DNA of 64,000 bases from Zwartia hollandica (GCF_019923725.1 NZ_JAHXRI010000001.1:358844-422843), one strand, 5' to 3'. Numbered from the stretch's first letter, positions 36,980 through 46,722 are shown. The notes: generated from the letters alone by a model not told the origin. Numbers and translations are program-made.

Positions 36980-37984
36980 ATGACCAAAAAACCTAAAGTT
37001 GCACTGATTAGCACTGGTGGCACCATCACCTCAATGAGTACGATTGGTGAGCTCGATGTCTTTGAGTACAGTTCGACTGGAACTCGACTTGATGCGAATC
37101 AGATGTTAGAAAAATTCCATCACTGTAAGACGATCGCCGACGTCATCGCCGTACCCTTTGACACACTGCTATCAACCGCCGTGAGCTTTCCCGAATGGAA
37201 ACGCCTCGCGCAAACCATCACAGATCTACAACAAAAAAATCCTGACTTAAGTGGCGTTGTTATTCTTCATGGCACCTCTTCCATGGAAGAAACTGCCTAT
37301 GCACTGAGCCTCACGCTCAAGACTGATTTGCCAGTTGTGCTCACGGGATCTCAGCGACCTGCGAGTGCGATGTCCTCTGATGCAGGATTCAATATTTTTA
37401 ACGCAGTACGTATTGCGAGCACGCCCGAAGCACGTGAAATGGGCGTGATGATTGCGCTCAATGATGAAATCCATGCTGCTCGTGAAGTGACGAAAAGCTC
37501 AAACGGGAGATTACAGACTTTCGTTTCACATGATTTCGGCGTACTTGGTCATGCGGATGGCGACCGCATTGTGTTCTATCGCAAACCTACTCGACGCCAT
37601 AATCCAGACACAGAGTTCGACATTCTTAATATGTCTGCATTTCCCCGGGTTGATATCGCTTACAGCTACGCGGGTGATGACGGGGCTGCGATCAATGCTT
37701 TTGTGCAAGCCGGGGCAAAAGGTATTGTTGCAGCAGCCTTCGCACCAGGCCTGCTCACTCCGCAGGAAGACATCGCAATGCGAGCGGCTGTCAAAGCCGG
37801 TGCACGCGTAGTGATTTCTTCTCGCGCGGGTTCAGGTCGAACCTTCGCGCCCACAAAGTCGAGAGAGGCTGGCTACCTGCAAGCCGACAACCTCAATCCA
37901 CAAAAAGCGCGTGTACTGCTAGGCTTAGCCTTGGCTGTCACCCAAGACCCGGAGCAGTTACAACGTATTTTTGATCAGTACTAA
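36980..37984 (+). CDS. Asparaginase-family amidohydrolase
   Basis: A 334-residue protein of the L-asparaginase (Thr amidohydrolase) family. The first active-site motif is ISTGGTITS (residues 10-18) with the nucleophile Thr; the second is HGTSSMEETAYAL (about 94-106), where the classical TDT is replaced by TSS, unusual for true asparaginases. No signal peptide is visible, so it is probably cytoplasmic. It may hydrolyse asparagine, glutamine or another amide. Its position after a crotonase-fold gene suggests a shared catabolic operon. GAGG lies 6 bases upstream of the ATG. Confidence 0.88.
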   Translation: MTKKPKVALISTGGTITSMSTIGELDVFEYSSTGTRLDANQMLEKFHHCKTIADVIAVPFDTLLSTAVSFPEWKRLAQTITDLQQKNPDLSGVVILHGTSSMEETAYALSLTLKTDLPVVLTGSQRPASAMSSDAGFNIFNAVRIASTPEAREMGVMIALNDEIHAAREVTKSSNGRLQTFVSHDFGVLGHADGDRIVFYRKPTRRHNPDTEFDILNMSAFPRVDIAYSYAGDDGAAINAFVQAGAKGIVAAAFAPGLLTPQEDIAMRAAVKAGARVVISSRAGSGRTFAPTKSREAGYLQADNLNPQKARVLLGLALAVTQDPEQLQRIFDQY

Positions 37985-37991
37985 CGCAAAC

Positions 37992-38017
37992 AGGCGGCCT
38001 CTAGCGAAGTGCCGCCT
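37992..38017. terminator. Inverted repeat between convergent asparaginase and nudC genes
   Basis: Perfect 7-base arms AGGCGGC (37992-37998) and GCCGCCT (38011-38017), 12-base loop. It overlaps the nudC 3' end and lacks a T run on either side, so it is only a tentative bidirectional terminator. Confidence 0.35.
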
Positions 38018-38765
38018 CGATGAGTTGTCGCGCAATACTGACTGGATCTGGCAGCAAAGGTAAAGCCTCACGCGAGAACCAGTCAGCCGCTTCGATTTCG
38101 GACGGATCCGGAGTAATCGTGCCACCAGCGTAGTCTGCGAAGTAAGCAATCATCAAGGAGTTCGGAAATGGCCAAGGCTGACTCTTGAAATACCGCAGGT
38201 TTGTGATCTCGATGCCAACCTCTTCCCTTACCTCACGCACCGCACATTGTTCAAGCGTTTCGCCGGGCTCTACAAAACCGGCTAGTGCGCTGAACACGCC
38301 TGGCTTGAAGTGCGGGCTACGTGCAAGCAACAAGTCATTACCGCGCTCAACAAGAACCATGACCGCAGGCGATATTCTTGGATAGGCGATCAACCGGCAG
38401 GACGGGCACTCCATGGCAAACTCGGTAGTTTTCATTATCGTAGGGGTCCCGCAATGCCCACAGTACTGATGGTTCTTTTGCCAATCAATCATCTGGGTCG
38501 CACGACCCGCTAACGCGAAGGCCTCTGCCCCCTCCGAGCCAAAAATACTACGAACGGGTCGTAATTCACCCACAAGATGTGTGGGTATTTGATCTGCTTC
38601 GATGGCGTAACAAGGTTTGCCTTGCCACTGGCCAATCAATAGCGGGCTATGGGGCAAATCGAAATCTGAAGCCCGTGCTAAAGGAAACACATCCCCAGAT
38701 TCAGCTTGCGTTGATATAAAAACCTGATTGCTATGTCGAACAATCCAGTAGGTTAAGTCGCTCAT
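38001..38765 (-). CDS. nudC: NAD+ diphosphatase NudC
   Basis: A 254-residue Nudix hydrolase that splits NAD(H), and in E. coli also removes NAD caps from RNA. A zinc ribbon with CGHC and CPSC (about residues 99-117) is followed by YPRISPAVMVL and the Nudix box GFVEPGETLEQCAVREVREEVG (about 153-174, in part). The SQPWPFPNSLM motif after it marks the NudC group. The ATG at 38765 (MSDLTYW) is chosen over one seven codons upstream because it fits the family start. Confidence 0.93.
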   Translation of the reverse strand: MSDLTYWIVRHSNQVFISTQAESGDVFPLARASDFDLPHSPLLIGQWQGKPCYAIEADQIPTHLVGELRPVRSIFGSEGAEAFALAGRATQMIDWQKNHQYCGHCGTPTIMKTTEFAMECPSCRLIAYPRISPAVMVLVERGNDLLLARSPHFKPGVFSALAGFVEPGETLEQCAVREVREEVGIEITNLRYFKSQPWPFPNSLMIAYFADYAGGTITPDPSEIEAADWFSREALPLLPDPVSIARQLIEAALR

Positions 38766-38903
38766 TAAGGTTCTCAAAAAAAACAATGCTCGCTAAGCCT
38801 CACGCGAGCCTTAGACTGGGAATCTGCATATTGTATTCTTACAGCCACACAGAATCACGCTTAAAGTCACTCTATCCGGGCTGACACGAGCACTAAGGCA
38901 ACC

Positions 38904-41900
38904 ATGAACGCACCACTCAACAGCACTTCTCAGGCAGCCCTAGCAAAGGTATCTCTAGAGGACAAGTACACACAGTCTGAGGGGAACGCTTTTATGAGCG
39001 GGATTCAGGCCCTTGTTCGGTTGCCCATGTTGCAGCAGGTTCGCGACGCCTCTTTAGGTTTAGACACTGCGGGTTTTATTAGTGGTTACCGCGGCAGTCC
39101 CCTCGGTGGTTACGATCAAGCCCTGTGGTCAGCAAAAAAACACTTAGCAAAACACAATGTCGTTTTCCAACCTGGGGTGAATGAAGAGCTTGCCGCCACT
39201 GCAATTTGGGGCACACAACAGCTAGACCTGTTCCCCACCAAAAAGAAACATGACGGTGTCTTCGGGATTTGGTACGGCAAAGGCCCCGGCGTAGACCGAT
39301 GCTCAGATGTATTCAAGCACGCAAACATGGCAGGGACTGCTAAGTTTGGCGGGGTAATTGCCATCGCAGGCGATGATCACGCCGCGAAGAGTTCGACGGC
39401 GGCCCATCAGAGTGATCACATTTTCAAGGCCTGCGGTTTTCCGGTTTTTTTTCCAAGCGATGTCCAAGGAATTTTGGACATGGGTGTGCATGCCTTCGCG
39501 CTCAGCCGTTTCTCTGGCTTATGGGCGGGCATGAAAACCATTCAAGAGGTCGTCGAATCGAGCACAAGCGTCGACATCAACCACGATCGCGTCAAGATCG
39601 TGATGCCCGAGGACTTCATCTTGCCTGCAGGAGGTTTACATCTGCGTTGGCCTGACAGTCCACTCGAGCAAGAAGCGCGCATGATGGAGTACAAATGGTA
39701 TGCCGCACTGTCTTATATTCGCGCAAACCACCTTAACCGCACAACTATTCAAGGCCCCAACGATCGTATCGGTATTATTGCCAGCGGTAAAGCGTATCGC
39801 GACACATGCCAAGCCTTATTAGATCTCGGCTTAGATCAGGCTGCTTGCCAACGATTAGGCATCCGACTCCATCAAGTAAACGTCGTCTGGCCGCTTGAAC
39901 CCACCATCACACGAGAATTCGCACTCGGTTTAAAAGAAATACTCGTTGTCGAAGAGAAGCGACAAATCATTGAGTACCAAATTAAAGAAGAGCTCTACAA
40001 CTGGCGCGCAGATGTACGCCCTGACGTCCTAGGTAAATTTGATCAGACACCTGGGGATCACACAGGTGGAGAATGGTCTCTCAGCAACCCAGCGGGTAAC
40101 TGGCTACTGCGTGCAAACGCAGATCTAACGCCCTCACTCATCGCACAGGCGATTGCTCACAGACTAGAGCAACATGCATTGCCCGAGGATATTCGGGCTC
40201 GCATTCAAGCACGGCTTTCGATCATTCAAGCGAAAAAACAGTCCTTGCTACACGTTGATCCAAGTACGGGAGAGCGGCCACCATGGTTTTGTAGCGGCTG
40301 TCCGCATAACACCAGTACGCGCGTCCCTGAAGGCAGTCGTGCCCTCGCCGGAATCGGTTGCCACTACATGGTGATCTGGATGAATCGAGATACGGTCACC
40401 TTCACCCAAATGGGTGGAGAAGGCGCACCCTGGGTTGGCCAAGCACCTTTCATTAACGAAGAACATGTCTTTGCCAACATTGGCGACGGTACCTGGTTTC
40501 ACAGTGGCTCCTTAGCGATTCGGCAAGCGATCGCCGCGGGCGTCAATATCACGTATAAGATCCTTTACAACGATGCAGTTGCGATGACCGGAGGACAGCA
40601 AGTTGGAGAGCGACCTGAAGGGTTATCGGTTCCACAAATCGTCAAGAGTTCCGTGGCAGAGGGAGCACAACGCGTTGTCGTCGTGACCGATGTTCTTGAA
40701 CGCTATGAAGGAGTCAAGCTCGAGGCGGGTGTCGAGGTTTTTCACCGTGATGAACTTGACCGTATTCAGCGCGAATTACGGGAAGTGCGCGGCACCACAA
40801 TCATCGTCTACGACCAGACCTGCGCGACGGAAAAACGCCGACGTCGTAAGTCAGGCAAACTCGAAGATCCCAAGCGTGTTGTTGTGATTAATGAACTGGT
40901 ATGTGAAGGCTGCGGCGACTGCTCCAGTAAAAGTAACTGTCTTTCTGTGGAACCGCTCGAAACAGAGTTTGGGCGTAAGCGGCAAATCAATCACAGTAGC
41001 TGCAATAAGGATGAGTCTTGTCTGAATGGGTTTTGTCCAAGCTTTGTTGTGTTAGAGAACGCTACCCCGCGCAAACGTACACCAACATCAATCGCCACGA
41101 ATAATGAGCAAGTACTCTTTAAGGATCTACCTGAACCAGTACTGCCAGATTGCCAAGCGCCCTATCGTATTGTCGTAGCGGGTGTCGGCGGCACGGGTGT
41201 CATCACCATCGGGCAACTCTTGGGAATGGCTGCGCATATTGAAGGCAAAGGAATCATCACGCAAGACTCCGCTGGCTTGGCGCAGAAAGGTGGCGCGACC
41301 TGGAGCCATGTGCAGATTGCAGATAGTCCGGCCACACTTAGCGCAACCAAAGTAGACATCGCCCAAGCAAATTTGATTCTGGCTTGTGATGGAATCGTCG
41401 CGGCAAATGCCGCCACACTCACGTATATGCAAGCGGGACGCACAAACGTAGCGTTGAACACTCATGCGACGCCAACAGCTGGCTTTGTTCAAAGTCCGGA
41501 TTGGAAAGCACCTAACCATGCTTGCGCAACAGCCATCGAACAGACTGTCGGTGCGGAACACCTAGCTAGCCTCAACACGAGCGCCCTTGCATTGTCCAAA
41601 CTTGGTGATTCGATTTATGCCAATCCAATGCTTCTAGGGTTTGCGTGGCAGAAGGGATGGATTCCGCTTTCGAGAGAAGCCTTGCAACAGGCCTTAGTCC
41701 TCAATAATGTTCAAGTCGAGCGCAATTTACAGGCGTTTGATTGGGGGCGTGCAGCCGCACTCGGTCGCCTCGAGAACTTACTAAGCCTCCAAGAGACGCC
41801 AGTGAGCTTCACGCCTCGCAAGAGCCTTGAAGAGTTGATCGCCGTACGTGAGGAGTTTCTGACACACTATCAGAATGTTGCCTACGCTAAGTCCTATCGT

Positions 41901-42449
41901 GATTTTGTATCGCAGGTTCATCAGGTTGAACAACAGCTAGGCTCAGGCAAACGCTTATCGACTGCTGTGACGCGCTATCTTTTTAAGCTAATGGCCTATA
42001 AAGATGAGTATGAAGTCGCACGTCTACACACACAGACAGCGTTCGAAGAAAAGTTACGCGCGCAGTATGAACCAGGCTTTCAAATCGCCCATCATCTCGC
42101 ACCGCCATTGCTCTCAGCGAAAAACACCAAAGGTGAGTTGATCAAGCGCCGATTCGGCCCATGGATACGACCGCTCTTGCGTGGCGTTGCCATGCTGAAA
42201 TTTTTGCGAGGAACGCCACTTGACCTTTTTGGTTACAGCGACGAGCGGCGTGAGGAACGTGCCGCGATCGACGCCTACAAAGAAACAATTCTAGAATTGC
42301 TCGCTTCTTTGAACCAAGATAATCTCGAGCTAGCGGTTCAGATTGCCTCGATCCCTGAAAACATTCGCGGTTACGGACATGTCAAGGCGCGTCACGTTGC
42401 GAGCGCGAAAGAAAAACAGACCGAATTATTGTCACGCTGGCGTGCGTAG
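38904..42449 (+). CDS. Indolepyruvate ferredoxin oxidoreductase, fused three-domain form
   Basis: A 1181-residue fusion that oxidatively decarboxylates aryl or branched 2-oxoacids to acyl-CoA. N-terminal pyruvate-oxidoreductase-like domain (about 20-440, GFISGYRGSPLGGYDQ). TPP domain with CSGCPHNTST near 462 and the TPP-binding GDGTWFHSG near 526. A ferredoxin-like segment VCEGCGDCSSKSNC near 667 with a second Cys group to about 710. Gamma domain starting VAGVGGTGVITIGQ near 758, with QDSAGLAQKGG. The length matches the proteobacterial fused form, in which IorA and IorB are joined. Convergent with the isovaleryl-CoA dehydrogenase gene. Confidence 0.93.
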   Translation: MNAPLNSTSQAALAKVSLEDKYTQSEGNAFMSGIQALVRLPMLQQVRDASLGLDTAGFISGYRGSPLGGYDQALWSAKKHLAKHNVVFQPGVNEELAATAIWGTQQLDLFPTKKKHDGVFGIWYGKGPGVDRCSDVFKHANMAGTAKFGGVIAIAGDDHAAKSSTAAHQSDHIFKACGFPVFFPSDVQGILDMGVHAFALSRFSGLWAGMKTIQEVVESSTSVDINHDRVKIVMPEDFILPAGGLHLRWPDSPLEQEARMMEYKWYAALSYIRANHLNRTTIQGPNDRIGIIASGKAYRDTCQALLDLGLDQAACQRLGIRLHQVNVVWPLEPTITREFALGLKEILVVEEKRQIIEYQIKEELYNWRADVRPDVLGKFDQTPGDHTGGEWSLSNPAGNWLLRANADLTPSLIAQAIAHRLEQHALPEDIRARIQARLSIIQAKKQSLLHVDPSTGERPPWFCSGCPHNTSTRVPEGSRALAGIGCHYMVIWMNRDTVTFTQMGGEGAPWVGQAPFINEEHVFANIGDGTWFHSGSLAIRQAIAAGVNITYKILYNDAVAMTGGQQVGERPEGLSVPQIVKSSVAEGAQRVVVVTDVLERYEGVKLEAGVEVFHRDELDRIQRELREVRGTTIIVYDQTCATEKRRRRKSGKLEDPKRVVVINELVCEGCGDCSSKSNCLSVEPLETEFGRKRQINHSSCNKDESCLNGFCPSFVVLENATPRKRTPTSIATNNEQVLFKDLPEPVLPDCQAPYRIVVAGVGGTGVITIGQLLGMAAHIEGKGIITQDSAGLAQKGGATWSHVQIADSPATLSATKVDIAQANLILACDGIVAANAATLTYMQAGRTNVALNTHATPTAGFVQSPDWKAPNHACATAIEQTVGAEHLASLNTSALALSKLGDSIYANPMLLGFAWQKGWIPLSREALQQALVLNNVQVERNLQAFDWGRAAALGRLENLLSLQETPVSFTPRKSLEELIAVREEFLTHYQNVAYAKSYRDFVSQVHQVEQQLGSGKRLSTAVTRYLFKLMAYKDEYEVARLHTQTAFEEKLRAQYEPGFQIAHHLAPPLLSAKNTKGELIKRRFGPWIRPLLRGVAMLKFLRGTPLDLFGYSDERREERAAIDAYKETILELLASLNQDNLELAVQIASIPENIRGYGHVKARHVASAKEKQTELLSRWRA

Positions 42450-42500
42450 CGAACACACAACGGACACGGCAACAAATGGCGCTAAGCAATCAGCGCAGCG

Positions 42501-43688
42501 CTACATCGTTTCTGCAAACAGCTCGCGACCGATCAGCATACGCCTGATTTCGCTTGTCCCTGCACCGATCTCATAGAGCTTTGCATCACGCCAAAGCCGG
42601 CCGACTGGATATTCGTTTGTGTAGCCGTTGCCACCCAGTAGCTGAACAGACTCGCCCGCCATCCATGTCGCTTTTTCAGCGCAATACAAAATAACACCCG
42701 CTGCGTCTTTGCGCACAGAACGCTGATGTCCGCCACCCTGAGCATCGAGGCGATCAAGTGTCCTTCCTACCGCATAACAATAAGCACGGCAGGCCGAATA
42801 AGTCGAATACATATCTGCCAGCTTGCCTTGAATCAACTGAAACTCACCGATGGACTGCCCGAACTGTTTACGCTCATGTACATAGGGCAAGACGACATCC
42901 AAACAGGCACCCATGATGCCAAGTGGTCCAGCGGCCAGCACCGCACGCTCGTAATCTAGACCACTCATTAATACCTGCACGCCACCGTCGAGCGCACCGA
43001 GAATATTCTGTTCGGGGACAAACACATCTTGGAAAACCAGTTCACCCGTGTGGGACCCACGCATACCAAGCTTATCGAGCTTCTGCGCGATAGAAAACCC
43101 AGGCATATCCTTATCGACTAGAAAGGCAGTGATCCCTCTCGCACGTTTGTCAGGATCGGTTTTCGCATACACCACTAACGTCTGCGCGTCTGGCCCGTTG
43201 GTGATCCACATTTTGTGGCCATTGAGGTGATAGCCGCCCTGCACCGCTGTCGCACGTAAAGACATATTGACGACGTCAGAGCCTGCGCCAACTTCACTCA
43301 TTGCTAGCGCACCCACATGTTCGCCAGAGATTAAAGACGGCAGCAGTCGCGCACGTTGCTCTGCGGTGCCATTGCGCGAGATCTGATTAACACAGAGGTT
43401 GGAATGCGCACCGTAAGATAGTCCGACTGAGGCACTGGCGCGCGAGATCTCTTCCATCACGATCATATGGGCCAGATAGCCCATCTCTGCGCCTCCATAC
43501 TCGGCACTCGCTGTCACGCCCAGCAGTCCCATCGCACCCATCTTTTGCCAAAGGTCCATGGGAAACTGATCGGAGCGATCAATCTCGGCAGCACGCGGCG
43601 CAATCTCTTTGCGTGCAAACTCTCGAACCGCGTCACGTAACGCTACGAGATCATCAGACAAACCACAGTCCAGTTCGATTGACATCAT
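42501..43688 (-). CDS. ivd: Isovaleryl-CoA dehydrogenase
   Basis: A 395-residue FAD acyl-CoA dehydrogenase oxidising isovaleryl-CoA to 3-methylcrotonyl-CoA in leucine breakdown. The catalytic Glu is in SGLDYERAVLAAGPLG (about residue 248), the position specific for isovaleryl-CoA dehydrogenases, while the usual C-terminal base site reads YEIGAGTSEIRR with Gly instead of Glu, again as in this subgroup. Other landmarks are LSYGAHSNLCVNQI and QLLGGNGYTNEYPVGR. It follows the TRAP DctM gene by 36 bases with no terminator. The methylcrotonyl-CoA carboxylase genes usually beside ivd are absent. Confidence 0.92.
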   Translation of the reverse strand: MMSIELDCGLSDDLVALRDAVREFARKEIAPRAAEIDRSDQFPMDLWQKMGAMGLLGVTASAEYGGAEMGYLAHMIVMEEISRASASVGLSYGAHSNLCVNQISRNGTAEQRARLLPSLISGEHVGALAMSEVGAGSDVVNMSLRATAVQGGYHLNGHKMWITNGPDAQTLVVYAKTDPDKRARGITAFLVDKDMPGFSIAQKLDKLGMRGSHTGELVFQDVFVPEQNILGALDGGVQVLMSGLDYERAVLAAGPLGIMGACLDVVLPYVHERKQFGQSIGEFQLIQGKLADMYSTYSACRAYCYAVGRTLDRLDAQGGGHQRSVRKDAAGVILYCAEKATWMAGESVQLLGGNGYTNEYPVGRLWRDAKLYEIGAGTSEIRRMLIGRELFAETM

Positions 43689-43724
43689 TGTCTACACTCT
43701 GCTCTATTCGCGTCCATTAAACGA

Positions 43725-45005
43725 CTATTTTGCCACGCCCATCATATAGTCTGGCAGCCAAGTAGACACAATCGGGATATAAGTAATGACCAGCAGTAGA
43801 CCGATCATCAAGATAAAGAATGGCATCGTGCCACGCAACACCTGAGCCAGAGGAATCTTTGAAATATTACTAATCACAAACAAATTCAGTCCCACTGGAG
43901 GAGACATCAAGGCCAATTCCATGTTGATCACCAACATCACGCCAAAGTGAATCGGATCAATCCCCAAGGGCTCGAGCAGAGGAATCACAATCGGCACCAC
44001 AATAAGTAAGATTGAGAATACCTCCAGGAACATGCCCAAAAATATCAACAGAATATTAATCGCCAGCAAAAACTGCCAGGGTTTGATGTCTAAACGCTGC
44101 ATCAACTCAAGTGTCTTCTGCGCAATGCCTGTCTCGGTAATGAGATGACCAAACGCTAGAGCCGTGGCGATGATGATCATGATCCCTGCCGCATTGCGGA
44201 TCGAGTGCGTCATCATCTTGAGGAAGTCATTGATTTTGACTTCACGGTAGACAAAGAGCGCCAAGATAATCGCGACCACAGCCGATAACGCTGCCGTTTC
44301 GGTTAGCGTGACAAAGCCTCCGTACAGCCCCCCCAACACGATGACTGGCACCAACAAAGCAGGAATGGCGTAAACCGTCTTCTGAATCTTTTCACTAAGC
44401 GGAACAGCCACTCGATCTACATAGCCGTTTTTACGACTGAAGTAATACACGTATACACCCATCATCCCAGCGCTGATTAAACCAGGGATGACACCGCCCA
44501 AGAACAAACGTGGAATCGAAGCATCGGCTAAGACTCCGTACACAACGAACGCCAAGGATGGCGGGATCAAAATCCCGAGTGTGCCTGCTGAAACAAGAAT
44601 CCCTCCTGCAAAGTGGGGAGCATACCCAGCCCGCAACATCGCAGGGATCATGATCGTTCCCATAGCAATCGCGGTTGCAACAGATGAACCACACATCGCA
44701 GCAAAAATTGCGCAGGTCAGCACAGACACCAACCCCAAGCCGCCATGCATGCGGCCAATCCAAGCTACAGCAGCATTGATCAAGGCCTTTGCGACGCCAC
44801 CTCGCTCCATAAAGGTTGCCGCAATCACAAAATATGGAACAGCTAACAGTGTCGGTGAATTTAGTTCATCGATAATCTTTTGGGCGAGTGGCACCAAACT
44901 ACTCTCGAGACCAAAAACTAGACCTGCCGTCAGCCCCATCGTTAAAAAGATTGGAATCCCAAGCAACAATAGGACCAAAAAAATAGGAGCCATCAAACTA
45001 AGCAT
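43725..45005 (-). CDS. TRAP transporter large permease (DctM family)
   Basis: A 426-residue membrane protein with about 12 helices, starting LMAPIFLVLLLLGIPIFLTMGL and containing the family pattern GTLGILIPPSLAFVVYG (about residues 148-164) and NMELALMSPPVGLNLFV near the C terminus. It is the ion-coupled transport subunit of a tripartite ATP-independent periplasmic carrier for organic acids. It overlaps the DctQ gene by 8 bases. Confidence 0.95.
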   Translation of the reverse strand: MLSLMAPIFLVLLLLGIPIFLTMGLTAGLVFGLESSLVPLAQKIIDELNSPTLLAVPYFVIAATFMERGGVAKALINAAVAWIGRMHGGLGLVSVLTCAIFAAMCGSSVATAIAMGTIMIPAMLRAGYAPHFAGGILVSAGTLGILIPPSLAFVVYGVLADASIPRLFLGGVIPGLISAGMMGVYVYYFSRKNGYVDRVAVPLSEKIQKTVYAIPALLVPVIVLGGLYGGFVTLTETAALSAVVAIILALFVYREVKINDFLKMMTHSIRNAAGIMIIIATALAFGHLITETGIAQKTLELMQRLDIKPWQFLLAINILLIFLGMFLEVFSILLIVVPIVIPLLEPLGIDPIHFGVMLVINMELALMSPPVGLNLFVISNISKIPLAQVLRGTMPFFILMIGLLLVITYIPIVSTWLPDYMMGVAK

Positions 45006-45582
45006 GATTGACTCCTACGCCGAACAATTTACGCTTGAGGCGCACAAGGTACGCGATTGCCATCAGCAAGGCACCCACTGGTAAAGCCGAGAAGTAAATC
45101 CACAATGGGACGCGCAGGACAGTGGTCGACACATCACCAAAATCCCAAGCTTGATAGGACACAACCCCACCGAAGTAGACTAATCCGACAGAGAAGATTA
45201 GACCTAGCACATCCGCGAGTAAGGCCACGGCTGCCTGCATCTTTGGTGAAAACATATTCACAAAGAAATCAGACTTGACATGGCGATCCATCATCGTGAG
45301 CGTACCTAATGACAGAAACACAGCCCAAATCACCATATAGACCTGCACCTCCTCAACAAAATCTAGTGTCAAGGCAGGAGCAACAAGACGCATCACAACG
45401 TTGTATGAACAAAACAGCAAAGCAAGCGTAGCAAGCCCGCCGACCACCCAAGACTCGAGGAGGTGTGATTCAACTACGTCATGAGACTCTGCATCAAGGT
45501 CGGCCTGCGCCTTTTGACGCAAAGTCTCATAGATCTTGTTACCCGAAGTTTCAGGTGAGGCGGGAGGGCTGTTGCTATGCAT
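44998..45582 (-). CDS. TRAP transporter small permease (DctQ family)
   Basis: A 194-residue protein with four helices (about residues 52-72, 80-100, 122-142 and 158-178) after a long hydrophilic N terminus of about 45 residues; DRHVKSDFF in the loop is typical of DctQ. It pairs with DctM in the membrane. It begins 2 bases after the DctP gene, so all three subunits are cotranslated. Confidence 0.92.
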   Translation of the reverse strand: MHSNSPPASPETSGNKIYETLRQKAQADLDAESHDVVESHLLESWVVGGLATLALLFCSYNVVMRLVAPALTLDFVEEVQVYMVIWAVFLSLGTLTMMDRHVKSDFFVNMFSPKMQAAVALLADVLGLIFSVGLVYFGGVVSYQAWDFGDVSTTVLRVPLWIYFSALPVGALLMAIAYLVRLKRKLFGVGVNHA

Positions 45583-45584
45583 AA

Positions 45585-46616
45585 TTAGAACTTCACGCCC
45601 GCTTCTTTTAGATTTTTGAGTGCTTCAGCCACAACATCTTGATCCATCTTGATGTTCTTGACTAATTCAGGCTGTATTTTCATCAGCAAGCGACGCGCCG
45701 CTAATAGTTGTTCCTCTGTAGGCACAACCACCTTCAAGCCCGCTTTAACCAGAACTTCCTTTGCTTTTAGCTGCGCCTCGGTAGCGTTCTTACGCTCTGC
45801 AGTGGCTGCAATATCCCAAGCCTCAAGTATGGCCTGTTGCACTTCTTTAGGCTGCTTGTTAAAAAAGTTGGCGCGCATCATAGGCACATACTGATTGAAT
45901 TGGTTGTAATCCTCAAAGGCAAACTTCATGCCAGAATCCATCAATTTGGAAGAGAAACTACTTTCATACGTTGTGACCAACCCATCCATCACGCCTTGGC
46001 TCATAGCCAAAGGCACATCTGGCCACGGCACAAGTAATGCTGTTCCTCCAAGAGTGTTGATACGCTGCGCATTCGCGGTGCCACCTGCATAGCGAAGCTT
46101 CATACCTTTCATATCGGGATAGTCTTTAATCTCCTTGTTGATGGTGTAGGTGTGTTGCATACCCAAGTCCATCCACTTGCCAAGGATCTTGACACGCATA
46201 CGCTCTTCAAACTTTTTGTTTAAGAAATCGCCGAGCTTACCGTCCATCACCTTGTAGACCACATCGCCCTTCACACCGTAAAACATCGGCAAGCTCTGTA
46301 GCGCAGCGTTCGGTTCGGCACTGTCAAGCTGCCAAGTACCGGGAACCGCCATTTCAACCGCATCCTGACGCAACGCTCTTGGCACATCGCGATCACGGAA
46401 TAACTGGCCGCTTGGATATACCTCGATCGCAAAACGATTTCCAGTTCTCTTTTTAAGCTCTTCAACAAAAATCTCAACGCCTTTGTTACGTACATGGACA
46501 GGGTTCGTATCCAAGGCAATCCGCAGTTTCTCTTGTGCGAGGACCGAACTTGCGCTCAAAGTCGAGGCTACCGTTGCGATCGCAATCGCAGTGAGTTTTA
46601 TAAACTTATAAGACAT
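45585..46616 (-). CDS. TRAP transporter solute receptor (DctP family)
   Basis: A 343-residue periplasmic protein: signal peptide at residues 1-27 (cleavage after VLA), then the DctP pattern HVRNKGVEIFVEELKKRTG, VYPSGQLFRDRDV, and MKLRYAGGTANAQRI with the carboxylate-binding Arg. It captures an organic acid and hands it to DctQM. It leads the operon DctP-DctQ-DctM-ivd, so a branched-chain or similar acyl acid is a reasonable guess for the ligand. Confidence 0.94.
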   Translation of the reverse strand: MSYKFIKLTAIAIATVASTLSASSVLAQEKLRIALDTNPVHVRNKGVEIFVEELKKRTGNRFAIEVYPSGQLFRDRDVPRALRQDAVEMAVPGTWQLDSAEPNAALQSLPMFYGVKGDVVYKVMDGKLGDFLNKKFEERMRVKILGKWMDLGMQHTYTINKEIKDYPDMKGMKLRYAGGTANAQRINTLGGTALLVPWPDVPLAMSQGVMDGLVTTYESSFSSKLMDSGMKFAFEDYNQFNQYVPMMRANFFNKQPKEVQQAILEAWDIAATAERKNATEAQLKAKEVLVKAGLKVVVPTEEQLLAARRLLMKIQPELVKNIKMDQDVVAEALKNLKEAGVKF

Positions 46617-46707
46617 GTGATTTCCTTATTTTGAAGGCGCTGCTAAATAACATTTTATGTAACGCGTTGACTGTAACGAATATGCTCCACCCTGTAAACA
46701 AAGAACA

Positions 46708-46722
46708 TAATGCGGTGCATTA
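46708..46722. promoter_or_regulatory. 15-base dyad in the DctP-SDR divergent region
   Basis: TAATGC-GGT-GCATTA has perfect 6-base arms. It lies 91 bases upstream of the DctP start and 88 bases upstream of the SDR start, a position suited to an operator controlling both. No consensus is recognised and no regulator gene is adjacent. Confidence 0.35.

Noticed and set aside
42450..42500. Terminator between the oxidoreductase and ivd genes
   Set aside because: Only a 5-base GCGCT/AGCGC stem is visible and no T run.
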